Source: SSF26 sp037443945 (GTDB lineage: Bacteria > Chloroflexota > Anaerolineae > J102). From it: a DNA stretch of 64,000 nucleotides. The translations under genes were made by a program, and so were the position numbers. The DNA is taken from the NCBI GenBank assembly GCA_037443945.1, contig JBBINH010000007.1, forward strand, positions 1 to 64,000. Reading direction: 5' to 3'. Below are positions 1 to 8,592 of this stretch, one piece after another (the first letter of the stretch is position 1; the number at the start of each line of letters is the position of its first letter). Under the pieces are notes generated by a model. The model saw only the letters and a program-made list of their open reading frames with translations, was not told where the DNA came from and did no database searches.

Positions 1-146
1 TGCGGACTTCGGCGACGAGGGCGCGGTGTTCCTCGGCTAAGGTGCGGACTTCGGCGGCCAGGGCGCGGTGTTCCTCGGCCAGGGTGCGATGGCTTTCGGC
101 GAGGTTGCGGACTTCGGCGACGAGGGCGCGAACTTCCGCCACCAGG
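1..146. repeat. 42-bp tandem repeat inside the coiled-coil gene
   Basis: Units at 1-42 and 43-84 are almost identical. A shortened variant follows at about 85-104, and a diverged unit at about 105-146. Each 42-bp unit encodes one 14-residue coiled-coil repeat, so length changes by whole units keep the reading frame. Confidence 0.8.
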
Positions 147-316
147 CCGCGATGTTCCTCGGCCATCGTCTCTTGCCATGCGGCCAGACGGTGGACCAGG
201 ACCGGCAATTCCAGCAGCTCCTCGGTGAGCACCAGTTGTCGGAGCTGTGCCCGCCATTGCGGGTTCTCCGCGAGCAGCCGGACGAGATCGTGGAAATCGG
301 TTACGGTAAAGCTCAT
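1..316 (-). CDS. Coiled-coil protein of DUF3782 type, N-terminal part only (runs off the left edge)
   Basis: An open minus-strand frame of 105 codons starts at an ATG at 314-316 and is still open at base 1, so only the N-terminus is here. Residues 1-45 (beginning MSFTVTDFHDLVRLLAENPQ) form a short helical head. From about residue 50 the protein is a regular 14-residue coiled coil of the type LAEEHRALVAEVRT, two heptads per unit. This head plus coiled-coil layout is what I know from DUF3782-type proteins of Chloroflexota and Cyanobacteria, which usually end in a PD-(D/E)XK nuclease-like domain; that domain would lie outside the window, so nuclease activity is inference. A promoter-like pair lies about 30-60 bases upstream. 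Confidence 0.7.
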   Translation of the reverse strand, partial: MSFTVTDFHDLVRLLAENPQWRAQLRQLVLTEELLELPVLVHRLAAWQETMAEEHRGLVAEVRALVAEVRNLAESHRTLAEEHRALAAEVRTLAEEHRALVAEVR

Positions 317-345
317 GGGCAGCAATTTCCGGGTGGACTAAGGGA

Positions 346-375
346 AGTATACGCCCTGCGCGTGCTGTCGGGCAA
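346..375 (-). promoter_or_regulatory. Candidate sigma70-type promoter for the coiled-coil gene
   Basis: On the minus strand TTGCCC (370-375) is followed after 18 bases by TATACT (346-351), about 30 bases upstream of the ATG at 316. The -10 hexamer matches consensus in 5 of 6 positions. Not tested experimentally. Confidence 0.45.
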
Positions 376-404
376 ATCGACTCGGTTCTATCTTTTGTTG
401 GTGA

Positions 405-427
405 GAACGTTTGAACGTTAGAACGTT
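405..427. repeat. Three direct copies of GAACGTT at 8-bp spacing
   Basis: GAACGTT occurs at 405-411, 413-419 and 421-427, separated by single T and A bases. Each contains the self-complementary core AACGTT. The exact 8-bp periodicity suggests an iteron-like protein binding site or a slippage product; position is about 90 bases upstream of the coiled-coil start codon. Confidence 0.7.
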
Positions 428-616
428 ATGCCTGCCTGCCGCTCTTGCGCCAACACACTCCGGCACCGAGTCGGCAAATCGCCCCTCGGACGGCCTGGAC
501 GGCAAGGATGGGCATTAGCCCTGGTAGGAGCTACCGCTGAGGGGTCCTATCCGAACCCCATACCTTCGGTTCGGCGTAGTCTTTTGTCGCCGGCCGGACG
601 GGTGTATCAGCCGGCC

Positions 617-3600
617 CTAGCCTGAAGTGACCAGGCCCATATCCTCATCCAGCTCGTAACGCCGACGTTCTTCCGGGGTGAAACGAGGCGGGTCGCGCTG
701 GATACGCGCTTCGATCAGGGCCAGCAAATCCTCTAAGGCAATCGGCCATAGAATGGCCAGCTTATCGGCCCCGGCCGTGACGACCATCCGCCCATCCGGG
801 CTGAAAGCCGCACAGCGTATCCAGTCGCTGTGGCCCTGCAAGCGCCATAGCACCTGGCCATCGCTCACCGCCCACACCATGGCGACCCTGTCCACCCCGG
901 CCGTCACCACCAGCCGGCCATCCGGGCCAAAAGCCGCCGTGCGCACGGCCCCCGTGTGGCCCTCGAATTGTCGCACCTTGTGCCCACCGGCAACCTCCCA
1001 GACGCAGGCGATTTTGTCATCACCGGCCGTCACCAGCCACCGACCATCGGGGCTGAAGCTGGCAGCGCGCACGGCGGCTGTGTGGGCTTGCCAGGATAAC
1101 AATGGGCGAGCAGGCTCGCGCTCCAGACTCGCTTGCCACAGGCAGAGCGAGCGATCCTCGCCGGCCGTCACGAACTGACGGCCATCCGGGCTAAAGGTGG
1201 CGGTCAAGACGGGAGCCGTATGACCCTCGAAACGGCGGATCTCCTGGCCGGTGCTGGCATCCCAGAGTCGAGCCGTGGTGTCGTCGGCTGCCGTGAGCAG
1301 CCAACGGCCATCAGGACTAAAGCTCGCTGCCCGCACGGCAGCCGTATGTCCCGACAATTCTCGGATCTCGCGACCGCTCTCGACATCCCACAGACGGACG
1401 GTCTTATCGGCGCCGGCCGTGACCACAAGCCGACCGTCGGGGCTGAAGCCGGCCGCGAGAATCCAATCGGTATGCCCCAGGAAGCGACGCACTTCCTGTC
1501 GACTGCCCACATCCCACAAACGGGCGGTGTGGTCATAGCCGGCCGTGAGGACCGAGCGGCCATCGGGACTGAAGACGGCCGCCATCACCCAATCCGTATG
1601 GCCCTGCAATTGCCGTGCTTCCTGGCCGGAGCGGAGATCCCAGACCCGGGCCGTACGGTCGTGAGACGCCGTCACGACAAAACGTCCATCGGGGCTAAAG
1701 GCAGCCGCGCGCACGGTCGCCGTATGGCCCTCAAGACGGCGGATTTCCCGACCGGTCTGGCCATCCCACAGGCGCGTGGTCCTATCGTCACCGGCCGTCA
1801 GGAGATGCCTGCCATCGGCGCTGAAGGTCACCGACCAAACGCTGCCGGTATGTCCCTGGAGCTGTCCGATCTCGCGGGCTATGCCCAGGTCCCAGATACG
1901 GGCGGTACGGTCGTCGCTTGCGGTGGCCGCCAAACGACCGTCGGGCGCAAAGACGGCTGCCAGCACCCCGGCCGTGTGCCCACGCAGGCGCACGACCTCA
2001 CGGCCCGAAGCGACCTCCCACACTCGCGCCGTACGGTCCTCGCTTCCTGTGATCAGCCAACGACCGTCGGGACTAAAGGCCACAGACATGACCGTGGCGG
2101 TATGGCCTTCCAACCGACGCACCGGTTGGCCGCCGAAGACATCCCACAGATAGGCCATGGAATCGGCGCCTGCCGTGGCCAGCAACCGGCCATCCGGGCT
2201 GAAAACGGCGGCATGAACCCAAACAGGATGCTCAAACCGCCGCACCTCCTGCCCGTTGGCCGTATCCCACAAGCGGGCCGTGTGATCGTGACTGGCGGTC
2301 GCCAACAGACGTCCGTCGGGGCTGAAAAGAACCATGTTGACCCAATCCGTGTGGCCATGCAGCCGTCGGAGTTCGCGACCGCTATCGCCGGCCCACAGAC
2401 GGACGGTACGATCGGCTCCGGCCGTGGCAATCAGTCGACCGTCGGGACTGAAGGAGGCGAAGCGCACCCAGTCGGCATGACCGGGGGTCTGCCAGATCAT
2501 TCGGCCGGTGCGCACATCCCACAACCGCGCCGTCTTATCCTCGCCAGCCGTCGCTAGCGAACGTCCGTCAGGGCTGAAGGCAACGGCCCAGACGCCACCG
2601 GTATGACCCTGTAACGACCAGACCATGCGTCCGCTGTTCACATCCCACAGGCGTGCGCTTTTATCCTCGCCGGCCGTGGCCACCAGCAAACCATCGGGGC
2701 TAAATGCAACGGCGCCGATCCCGGCCGTGTGGCCTTCGAAGCGGCGGATCTCCTGATAGCTGGCCACATCCCACAGGCGAGCCGTGCGGTCATCGCCGGC
2801 CGTAAGGATCAGGCGCCCATCCGGACTGAAACAGGCGCTGCGCACCCAATCGGTGTGACCCCGAAAACGGCCGATTTCCGCCCCGTCCTCTACCCGCCAC
2901 AGGCGGGCGGTATCATCGTCGCCGGCCGTTAACACGAAGCGACCGTCGGGGCTAAAGGTCGCCGACCAAACACAGCCGCCATCTCCGCCGAGCACCCGCA
3001 CGGGCCGACCCGTCTCCACATCCCACAACCGCACGGCCGCATCGTCGCCGGCCGTAACGGCAAGTCGACCATCGGGACTGAAGGCCGCGGCCATCACCAT
3101 GCCCTGATGCTCGCGCAGGATGGCATGGGGGCGTGCATCTGCTATCGTCCACAAACGAGCGGTGCGATCGTCGCCGGTCGTAAGCAGCAGGCGGCCATCG
3201 GGGCTAAAGGCCACGGCGAGGATGCTTCCGCTATGACCATGCCACTGCCGGATTTCGTCTCCTGTGCTTAGGTTCCATAAGCGGGCGCTCCCATCGGCAC
3301 CGGCCGTCAATAAGGAACGGCCATCGGGGCTAAAGGCGAGGGCAAGAATGGCTTCGGTATGGGCGCGGCGGGGGAGCTTGAGGCGAAAAGGGGTAGCGGT
3401 ATCGGCAGCCTGTTGCAGCACTTCCTGGACCAGAGTGGGCATGGTCTTTCCGGCTGCCAGAGCCAGAAGCGTTGCTTCGCGAGCCAGCATGAGGGCCAGA
3501 CTGCCGGTGGGATCGGTGCGGCGTTCGAGTTCGACAAGTGTGTGCGCTGCCAGCTCGCGTGCGCGCGCCCGCAACACGGTTCCATAGGAGGCTGCAACCG

Positions 3601-3832
3601 CCTGCAGCTCTGTCGTCATGGCTGCCATCAGCGCTTCAAGTCGGGGCAAGAGCGGCGCCAACGGTCGGTCGGTGCCGATAGCTTCCTGGAAGGCGCGCGA
3701 CCATTCCTGCAGGTCGGCCAGATGGGCGGACATGGCATCGACCGAGCCTGTCGAGAACCGACCGGTAGATCGGGCAGTGTCTAGGGTCATCTTCTGCACC
3801 GAAGGATGGTCAGAATCTCCACGTCCGTTCAC
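617..3832 (-). CDS. Giant WD40-repeat protein with 21 blades
   Basis: The 1071-residue product has a helical N-terminal region (1 to about 154) followed by 21 consecutive WD40 repeats of about 42 residues (about 155-1040) and a short charged tail. Nearly every repeat has the pattern GHT...V..AFSPDGR...TA..D.TARLWD. Twenty-one blades would make three seven-bladed beta-propellers. The sequence just before the first blade (LALMLAREATLLALA, then VLQQA) resembles the linker that precedes the propeller in STAND/NACHT signalling ATPases, but no NACHT, TIR or protease domain is present here. The first codon is GTG, 6 bases after the stop of the lipid kinase gene, suggesting coupling; an ATG at codon 15 is an alternative start. 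A scaffold or sensor role is inference; no enzymatic domain is visible. Confidence 0.9.
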   Translation of the reverse strand: MNGRGDSDHPSVQKMTLDTARSTGRFSTGSVDAMSAHLADLQEWSRAFQEAIGTDRPLAPLLPRLEALMAAMTTELQAVAASYGTVLRARARELAAHTLVELERRTDPTGSLALMLAREATLLALAAGKTMPTLVQEVLQQAADTATPFRLKLPRRAHTEAILALAFSPDGRSLLTAGADGSARLWNLSTGDEIRQWHGHSGSILAVAFSPDGRLLLTTGDDRTARLWTIADARPHAILREHQGMVMAAAFSPDGRLAVTAGDDAAVRLWDVETGRPVRVLGGDGGCVWSATFSPDGRFVLTAGDDDTARLWRVEDGAEIGRFRGHTDWVRSACFSPDGRLILTAGDDRTARLWDVASYQEIRRFEGHTAGIGAVAFSPDGLLVATAGEDKSARLWDVNSGRMVWSLQGHTGGVWAVAFSPDGRSLATAGEDKTARLWDVRTGRMIWQTPGHADWVRFASFSPDGRLIATAGADRTVRLWAGDSGRELRRLHGHTDWVNMVLFSPDGRLLATASHDHTARLWDTANGQEVRRFEHPVWVHAAVFSPDGRLLATAGADSMAYLWDVFGGQPVRRLEGHTATVMSVAFSPDGRWLITGSEDRTARVWEVASGREVVRLRGHTAGVLAAVFAPDGRLAATASDDRTARIWDLGIAREIGQLQGHTGSVWSVTFSADGRHLLTAGDDRTTRLWDGQTGREIRRLEGHTATVRAAAFSPDGRFVVTASHDRTARVWDLRSGQEARQLQGHTDWVMAAVFSPDGRSVLTAGYDHTARLWDVGSRQEVRRFLGHTDWILAAGFSPDGRLVVTAGADKTVRLWDVESGREIRELSGHTAAVRAASFSPDGRWLLTAADDTTARLWDASTGQEIRRFEGHTAPVLTATFSPDGRQFVTAGEDRSLCLWQASLEREPARPLLSWQAHTAAVRAASFSPDGRWLVTAGDDKIACVWEVAGGHKVRQFEGHTGAVRTAAFGPDGRLVVTAGVDRVAMVWAVSDGQVLWRLQGHSDWIRCAAFSPDGRMVVTAGADKLAILWPIALEDLLALIEARIQRDPPRFTPEERRRYELDEDMGLVTSG

Positions 3833-3838
3833 ATCCGT

Positions 3839-4798
3839 TTACAGGCCGGCCTGCACCCGCGTAAGAGGCTTTTGGCCCCGGCCACCGGGACGCAGTCCCG
3901 GTGCAGGACCGCCGATAACTTGCAGGGCCGCAGGAAGGATGCGCACATCCAGGCTGTGGGCATCGCGATAGATGATCTCGCCATCGGCCAGGACCGGGAG
4001 GGGGTCGTCGCTGCGGATGCGCACCCACGTACAGCGGGCAAAGTGGACACGCGGGTCGTGAATGTGGCTGCCGTCAAAGGTCTTGGGCAGCAGACGCAGG
4101 ATCGAAAGACGCCCCATGGCATCGCCGACAAAGAAATCGAGCAGGCCGTCGTCCTGAACGGCATCGGGCGTGAGGTGGAAGACGCCGCCGGTACGCCAGC
4201 CGATTCCGATATAGGCCATCAACGTGGGATGATCCTCCAGACTGCCATCATCCCAGGCATAGCTGACCGTCGGCAGCGGGTAACGGGCCAGGGCCTTGAA
4301 GACGCCCCCCAGGTAAATCAGCGACCCGCGCAACCGTTTGATCGTAGCCGCTTCGATGTTGACACGGGCGCCAAAGCCGAGGGTGACATCGTTCATAAAG
4401 GCGCGCTCGTTGACGCGACCGGCATCGAGGGTATACACGTGCGTAGCCGCGATCAGGGTGCGGCAGGCAGCCGCCGGATCGGTGGGAATACCCAATTGCA
4501 CGGCGTAGTCGTTGGCCGAACCCAGAGGAATAACGCCCAGGCGCACCGGAGCATGCTGACCTGGGCCCAGCAAACCGTTGACCACTTCGCCGATGGTGCC
4601 GTCGCCACCGGCAGCGACAATAGGATCAAAGCCTTGGGCCACGGCTTCGGCTGCCAGTTGGATGGCGTGCCCCGGCCCTTCGGTGACGCTCATCTCAAAT
4701 TCATAGCCCATTTCGGTCAGCAGACGACGCACCACCTGCTCCTGACGACCGGCGCCCCATCGATTGGAATAGGGGTTGAAGATGATATGTGCAGGCAT
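3839..4798 (-). CDS. Diacylglycerol/sphingosine kinase-family lipid kinase (YegS/DgkB type)
   Basis: A 319-residue protein with the DAGK catalytic domain: the nucleotide-binding motif GGDGT is at residues 64-68, followed by EVVNGL, and GVIPLGSANDYA further on. The C-terminal half (FMNDVTLGFGA, then ADGEIIYRD near the end) matches the substrate-binding beta domain of YegS-like kinases. The family phosphorylates a lipid hydroxyl (diacylglycerol, phosphatidylglycerol or similar) with ATP; the substrate here is not predictable. The ATG at 4798 fits the usual family start better than a GTG four codons upstream. The gene is directly upstream of the WD40 gene on the same strand and divergent from asnS. 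Confidence 0.88.
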   Translation of the reverse strand: MPAHIIFNPYSNRWGAGRQEQVVRRLLTEMGYEFEMSVTEGPGHAIQLAAEAVAQGFDPIVAAGGDGTIGEVVNGLLGPGQHAPVRLGVIPLGSANDYAVQLGIPTDPAAACRTLIAATHVYTLDAGRVNERAFMNDVTLGFGARVNIEAATIKRLRGSLIYLGGVFKALARYPLPTVSYAWDDGSLEDHPTLMAYIGIGWRTGGVFHLTPDAVQDDGLLDFFVGDAMGRLSILRLLPKTFDGSHIHDPRVHFARCTWVRIRSDDPLPVLADGEIIYRDAHSLDVRILPAALQVIGGPAPGLRPGGRGQKPLTRVQAGL

Positions 4799-4994
4799 GG
4801 ACCGAAGCACGATCGCAACAAGCGGAAAAAGGCCGGAAATAGGACTTCATTATAGCCAAGAGTATGCCAAGGCGTCTAGCCGCAACAGAGCCGGTTTGGC
4901 ATCCCAAAGCGCCGAATTCCACGGGCAACGGCCCACGGCTGTATACTTAAGCCTGGCATGGCTTATCGCTTCACGCTCATCTCGGACAAGGACA

Positions 4995-6344
4995 ATGGCT
5001 GTGACGCCCATCATTCGTATCTGCGATGCCAAGGACTACGTCGGCCAGGTTGTGACCGTGCGCGGCTGGCTGCAACGGTTGACCGGGAAAGGCAAACTGG
5101 CCTTTCTCCGCGTGCGTGATGGCAGCGGCATTTTCCAGGCCGTGGCTTTTCGTCCCACCCTGGGGGATGCCAAGTTTGCCCTCGTCGACAGCCTGACCAC
5201 CGAGTCCTCCCTCATTCTCACCGGAACCATCCGCGCCGACCCGCGCGCGCCCGGGGTGCCGGGCGGTTATGAAATGGACCTCCAGGATGTCGAGGTTGTG
5301 CAGATCGCTGCGGACTATCCCATCACGCCCAAAGAGCACGGGATCGAGTTTTTGCTCGATCGGCGGCACCTGTGGTTGCGATCGAACCACCAGTGGGCGA
5401 TTATGCGTGTGCGAGCGGCCGTTATCCGCGCGATTCGCGATTGGCTGGACGACCACGGCTTTTTGCTCGTGGATACCCCCATTCTCACGCCTGCGGCCGG
5501 CGAAGGCACGACCACCCTGTTCAAAGTGGATTATCACGGCATCCCGGCCTATCTGGCCCAGACCGGCCAGCTTTACAACGAGGCCAACATCTTCGCCTTC
5601 GGCAAGGTCTATTGCTTCGGTCCGACGTTTCGTGCCGAAAAGTCGAAAACCCGCCGGCATTTGCAGGAGTTCTGGATGGTAGAACCGGAGATTGCCTTTT
5701 GTACCCTAGAGGAACTGCTCGAAATCGAAGAGCAGTTCGTCTCGGCGATTGTACAAACCGTGCTCGAACGGTGCCGACATGAGCTGGCCCTGCTGGAGCG
5801 CGATACGACTCTGTTGCAACAGGTCGTGCCACCGTTCCCTCGCATCACCTACGATGAGGCGGTGGCCATGATCAACGCGGCCGCTGCCCAGGGCGTGACC
5901 GTGCCTCCCCATGACGAGCCGGTGCCGCCTATCACCTGGGGCGATGACTTCGGCGCGCCCCACGAAACGTTTCTGGCCAGTCGTTTCGATCGCCCCGTCT
6001 TCGTGACCCACTATCCGACTGCGGCCAAGGCGTTCTACATGGAGCCGGAACCGGGACGACCGGAGGTTTGTCGTAGCGCCGACCTGCTGGCACCCGAAGG
6101 CTACGGCGAGATCATCGGCGGTAGTGAACGCATCAGTGACCCCGAAACGTTGCGCGAGGCGATTCGCCGCCATAACCTGCCCGAGGCCGTGTACGAGTGG
6201 TATATCGACCTGCGTCGTTATGGCTCGGTCCCCCACAGTGGTTTTGGGCTGGGTATCGAACGCACCGTGGCCTGGATCACCGGCATCAACCACCTGCGCG
6301 AGGCCATTGCCTACCCGCGTGTGTTGGGACGCCTGTGGCCGTGA
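4995..6344 (+). CDS. asnS: Asparaginyl-tRNA synthetase
   Basis: A 449-residue class IIb aminoacyl-tRNA synthetase charging tRNA(Asn) with asparagine in the cytoplasm. An OB-fold anticodon-binding domain (about 1-105, beginning IIRICDAKDYVGQVVTVRGW) precedes the catalytic core. Motif 2 is FRAEKSKTRRHLQEF at 212-226 and motif 3 is GFGLGIERTVAW at 416-427. The motif 2 region and the length favour AsnRS over AspRS. The open frame extends 73 codons upstream, but that part is not conserved; the ATG at 4995 is preceded by AAGGA and begins just before the OB fold. A possible -10 TATACT lies at 4942-4947 without a clear -35. AsnRS here means GatB further on is probably needed for Gln-tRNA(Gln) rather than Asn-tRNA(Asn). 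Confidence 0.95.
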   Translation: MAVTPIIRICDAKDYVGQVVTVRGWLQRLTGKGKLAFLRVRDGSGIFQAVAFRPTLGDAKFALVDSLTTESSLILTGTIRADPRAPGVPGGYEMDLQDVEVVQIAADYPITPKEHGIEFLLDRRHLWLRSNHQWAIMRVRAAVIRAIRDWLDDHGFLLVDTPILTPAAGEGTTTLFKVDYHGIPAYLAQTGQLYNEANIFAFGKVYCFGPTFRAEKSKTRRHLQEFWMVEPEIAFCTLEELLEIEEQFVSAIVQTVLERCRHELALLERDTTLLQQVVPPFPRITYDEAVAMINAAAAQGVTVPPHDEPVPPITWGDDFGAPHETFLASRFDRPVFVTHYPTAAKAFYMEPEPGRPEVCRSADLLAPEGYGEIIGGSERISDPETLREAIRRHNLPEAVYEWYIDLRRYGSVPHSGFGLGIERTVAWITGINHLREAIAYPRVLGRLWP

Positions 6345-6378
6345 ACCGGTGGTGAAGAGCGCTCATGGCGCTCAAACC

Positions 6379-7452
6379 ATGATTCTGTTTCTGGTCCCTC
6401 TGCTCGCTTTTGTCCTGACATTGGTTCTCACCCCCCTCAGCATGGCCCTGGCCCGGCGTTGGGGCCTTGTCGATCGACCGGGTGGGCGGCGACAGCATGC
6501 GGGAGTGATTCCCCGCACGGGTGGTCTGGCCCTTTATGGGGGGTTTATCGGCACTTTGCTGTTGGTCCAGCTCTTGCCGTCCTCATGGGTGCCACCGAGT
6601 TCGGACCCCAACGAGATGCGGCGCTGGTGGGGGCTTGTTCTCGGTGCCACCTTTGTGGCCGCCTTCGGCTTGCTCGACGACCGCTTCGAGTTCGGCAGCC
6701 GTCCTCAATATCTGGCCCAGGCCGTTGCCGGTGCCATCGCCATTGCCTTCATCATTTTCATCGAGCGGGTCAACAATCCTTTTGGCCCTGGTCAGATCGT
6801 CTTTCCCACCCCGGTAGTGTGGGTGCTTACCCTCCTATGGTTTATGGGCACCATCAACACGGTCAACTGGCTGGACGGCGTGGATGGGCTGGCGACGACG
6901 GTGGCAGGCATTGTTGCCGTCGTATTGGCCGTCCATATGCTGCGGACCGGGCAGTACAGTGTAGCCCCGCAGGCGCTGGCCCTCCTGGGATGCACCGTAG
7001 CTTTTTTGTGCTTCAACTGGCCGCCGGCGCGGGTTTTTATGGGTTCGGTCGGCGCCTACTTTCTGGGCTATACGTTGGCCGCTCTCGGGCTGATCGCCGG
7101 AGCCCGGGTGGCCACGGTCCTCCTCGTCATCGGCTTGCCGGCTCTGGATGTGGCCTGGCTCATTTTTTGGCGCTGGCGCCATGGTCGGCCTTTAGGTCAG
7201 GGCGACCGCAACCATCTCCACTTCCGTTTACTCGACAAGGGCTTCCGCCCCTGCCAGATTGTCCTCGGCTACGGATTGTTCTGTGCCGTGTTCGGTTTGC
7301 TCAGTCTGACGGCCAGCACCATTGTCAAGCTGCTGGCCTTGGGCATCCTGGTGCTCGTGGGCAGCGCCGTGATCGGATGGGCCACCCCACGCGAAGGGCT
7401 ACCGGTCAGGCGTCGATTGTGGCGGCGATATGGCGTTCGTAAGCCTCGATAA
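6379..7452 (+). CDS. Undecaprenyl-phosphate GlcNAc-1-phosphate transferase family protein (WecA/TagO/MraY type)
   Basis: A 357-residue polytopic membrane protein of glycosyltransferase family 4. It should transfer a sugar-1-phosphate from a UDP-sugar to a polyprenyl phosphate, the first membrane step of surface glycan or wall polymer synthesis. Visible signatures are the early RRQHAGVIPRTGG loop, LLDDRFEFG with the acidic pair, NTVNWLDGVDGLA (the NxxNxxDGxDGL motif) and the cytoplasmic GDRNHLHFRLL loop (HxHxR). The HxHxR type fits WecA/TagO rather than MraY. The ATG at 6379 directly precedes the first membrane helix; a GAGCGC/GCGCTC inverted repeat lies just upstream. It starts 34 bases after asnS. 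The last 47 bases overlap a convergent gene. Confidence 0.88.
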   Translation: MILFLVPLLAFVLTLVLTPLSMALARRWGLVDRPGGRRQHAGVIPRTGGLALYGGFIGTLLLVQLLPSSWVPPSSDPNEMRRWWGLVLGATFVAAFGLLDDRFEFGSRPQYLAQAVAGAIAIAFIIFIERVNNPFGPGQIVFPTPVVWVLTLLWFMGTINTVNWLDGVDGLATTVAGIVAVVLAVHMLRTGQYSVAPQALALLGCTVAFLCFNWPPARVFMGSVGAYFLGYTLAALGLIAGARVATVLLVIGLPALDVAWLIFWRWRHGRPLGQGDRNHLHFRLLDKGFRPCQIVLGYGLFCAVFGLLSLTASTIVKLLALGILVLVGSAVIGWATPREGLPVRRRLWRRYGVRKPR

Positions 7453-7768
7453 GCCGCTCTTCGATGCGAACGTGGAGGCCGATTTGCACCCCCGGTCGTT
7501 TGTGGGCGGCCATGAAGATGGCGCCGGCGCAGCGGCGGCACAAGCAATAGCCGATGAGGACCCCGCGTCGCCGGTAAATGAAGACGTTGAGCGAGAGCGC
7601 TTCGCGGCCCTTGATGCGCAGGGTGTCGAGAAGCCCTTCACAGCCGGGGCACCGATCCGCTTCGTAGAACCAATACGACCGGATCCAGTGCCCCCATTGC
7701 GTCTGGGCGATGATCAGCATCCGCGCCAGGGTTTCTTCATACGACCGGGGTTCAGAAGCGGAAGTCAT
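7406..7768 (-). CDS. Hypothetical protein with two CxxC knuckles
   Basis: A 120-residue protein I do not recognise. It contains CPGC at about residues 40-43 and CLCRRC at about residues 76-81, which together could bind one zinc ion in a ribbon-like fold. The rest is a mixed helical/strand sequence without signal peptide or membrane segment. Its 3' end overlaps the convergent WecA-like gene by 47 bases, so both ends share coding sequence. A full-length open frame with paired CxxC motifs supports a real gene, but function is unknown. Confidence 0.6.
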   Translation of the reverse strand: MTSASEPRSYEETLARMLIIAQTQWGHWIRSYWFYEADRCPGCEGLLDTLRIKGREALSLNVFIYRRRGVLIGYCLCRRCAGAIFMAAHKRPGVQIGLHVRIEERLIEAYERHIAATIDA

Positions 7769-7799
7769 GGCGTCCCTCGTGGTTGGAGGCCGGAACGGG

Positions 7800-8288
7800 C
7801 TAGTAAAGAAAGGGGATAAACTTGCGCACCCGGCGGCGATAGGCCTCGTACTGGGGAAAACGAGCCTGCAGCCATGCCTCTTCTTGCGCGGCTTTGCGGT
7901 CGAAGAGCAGGAACAGCAAGACGACGTAGCCGAGGGTCAGCCAGCCCTGTCGCCACAAAGCCCATCCGAACGCAGCGAGGATGAGACCGCCGTAAATCGG
8001 ATGGCGCGCGAGGCGGTAGACCCCGCGCGCGACCAGGCGGGTATCGTCTTTGGGATAAGGCAACGGCGTTAGATTGGCGCCCAGATAAACAAGGCCGGCC
8101 AGAGCCAACAAGGCGCCTGCTCCTATCAACATACCCCCCAAGGGCAAACCCACCCGGCTCAGCCACCCCGGCCAGGCCGGCAATCCGGACCACGTCGATG
8201 GGCCCAGACCGATAAGCAAAAACAGGCCAGCTTGGGCGACAACATAGCCCTCGCCGCGCGAACCTTTCCACCAGGGTTGGGATGCCAT
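7800..8288 (-). CDS. Isoprenylcysteine/phospholipid methyltransferase-family membrane protein
   Basis: A 162-residue integral membrane protein with about four hydrophobic segments. The C-terminal part carries the ICMT/PEMT signature: ARGVYRLARHPIYGG, a further membrane span, then EEAWLQARFPQYEAYRRRV. In this family the RHP..G motif and the following Glu bind S-adenosylmethionine and the product is a methylated lipid or lipid-like thiol. The true substrate is unknown because bacteria using this family have no prenylated proteins of the eukaryotic type. The ATG at 8288 is preferred over an upstream TTG. The stop is about 30 bases upstream of the start of the CxxC protein gene. Confidence 0.75.
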   Translation of the reverse strand: MASQPWWKGSRGEGYVVAQAGLFLLIGLGPSTWSGLPAWPGWLSRVGLPLGGMLIGAGALLALAGLVYLGANLTPLPYPKDDTRLVARGVYRLARHPIYGGLILAAFGWALWRQGWLTLGYVVLLFLLFDRKAAQEEAWLQARFPQYEAYRRRVRKFIPFLY

Positions 8289-8592
8289 AAACAAAACCCG
8301 AATGCCAGGAATAAAACGGCCCTATGCTAAATGCCGTGGGTCTCTTTGTCAAACCGGGTGACGAGGCAGCCTCGTGCCGGTTCGGCGACTCCCGGGTCTA
8401 ACAAACAAGCCAGGGGAGCGATTTTCCCTGCGGCAGGTCTGGCCGAAGGACGAGCAAACCGGGGCCGGAGAGCATCTGCCAGGCGAGGCACGGCCCCGGC
8501 GCAGACAAAATGGGAAACCGCCGGCGATTGGCATTTTGTGGCCTCCGCTTGTAATATTGGCTTCGACTTCATCCCTGTACGCGGCCGGTTCT

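Larger units (their letters stand above)
317..616. other. Intergenic region with promoter and a short direct repeat, no gene
   Basis: This 300-base stretch separates the start of the minus-strand coiled-coil gene from the end of the minus-strand WD40 gene. It holds the candidate promoter at 346-375 and the triple GAACGTT repeat at 405-427. Short plus-strand open frames exist (for example 428-625) but lack a ribosome binding site and any recognisable protein, so none is called. Confidence 0.6.

Noticed and set aside
428..625. Short plus-strand frame in the intergenic region
   Set aside because: Basic, low-complexity translation, no ribosome binding site, no recognisable protein.
1133..2557. 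Long plus-strand open frame of 474 codons antisense to the WD40 gene
   Set aside because: Its repetitive translation is a shadow of the 126-bp repeats on the other strand; no ribosome binding site or domain.
617..3832. Regular spaced repeats that might suggest a CRISPR array
   Set aside because: They are 126-bp units inside one reading frame encoding WD40 blades, with no unique spacers.
4776..4994. 73-codon N-terminal extension of AsnRS
   Set aside because: The OB fold begins at the ATG at 4995 and the upstream part overlaps the start of the divergent lipid kinase.
8374..8592. 73-codon N-terminal extension of RNase Z
   Set aside because: The family starts at MFELIFLGTS; upstream residues are not conserved-looking.
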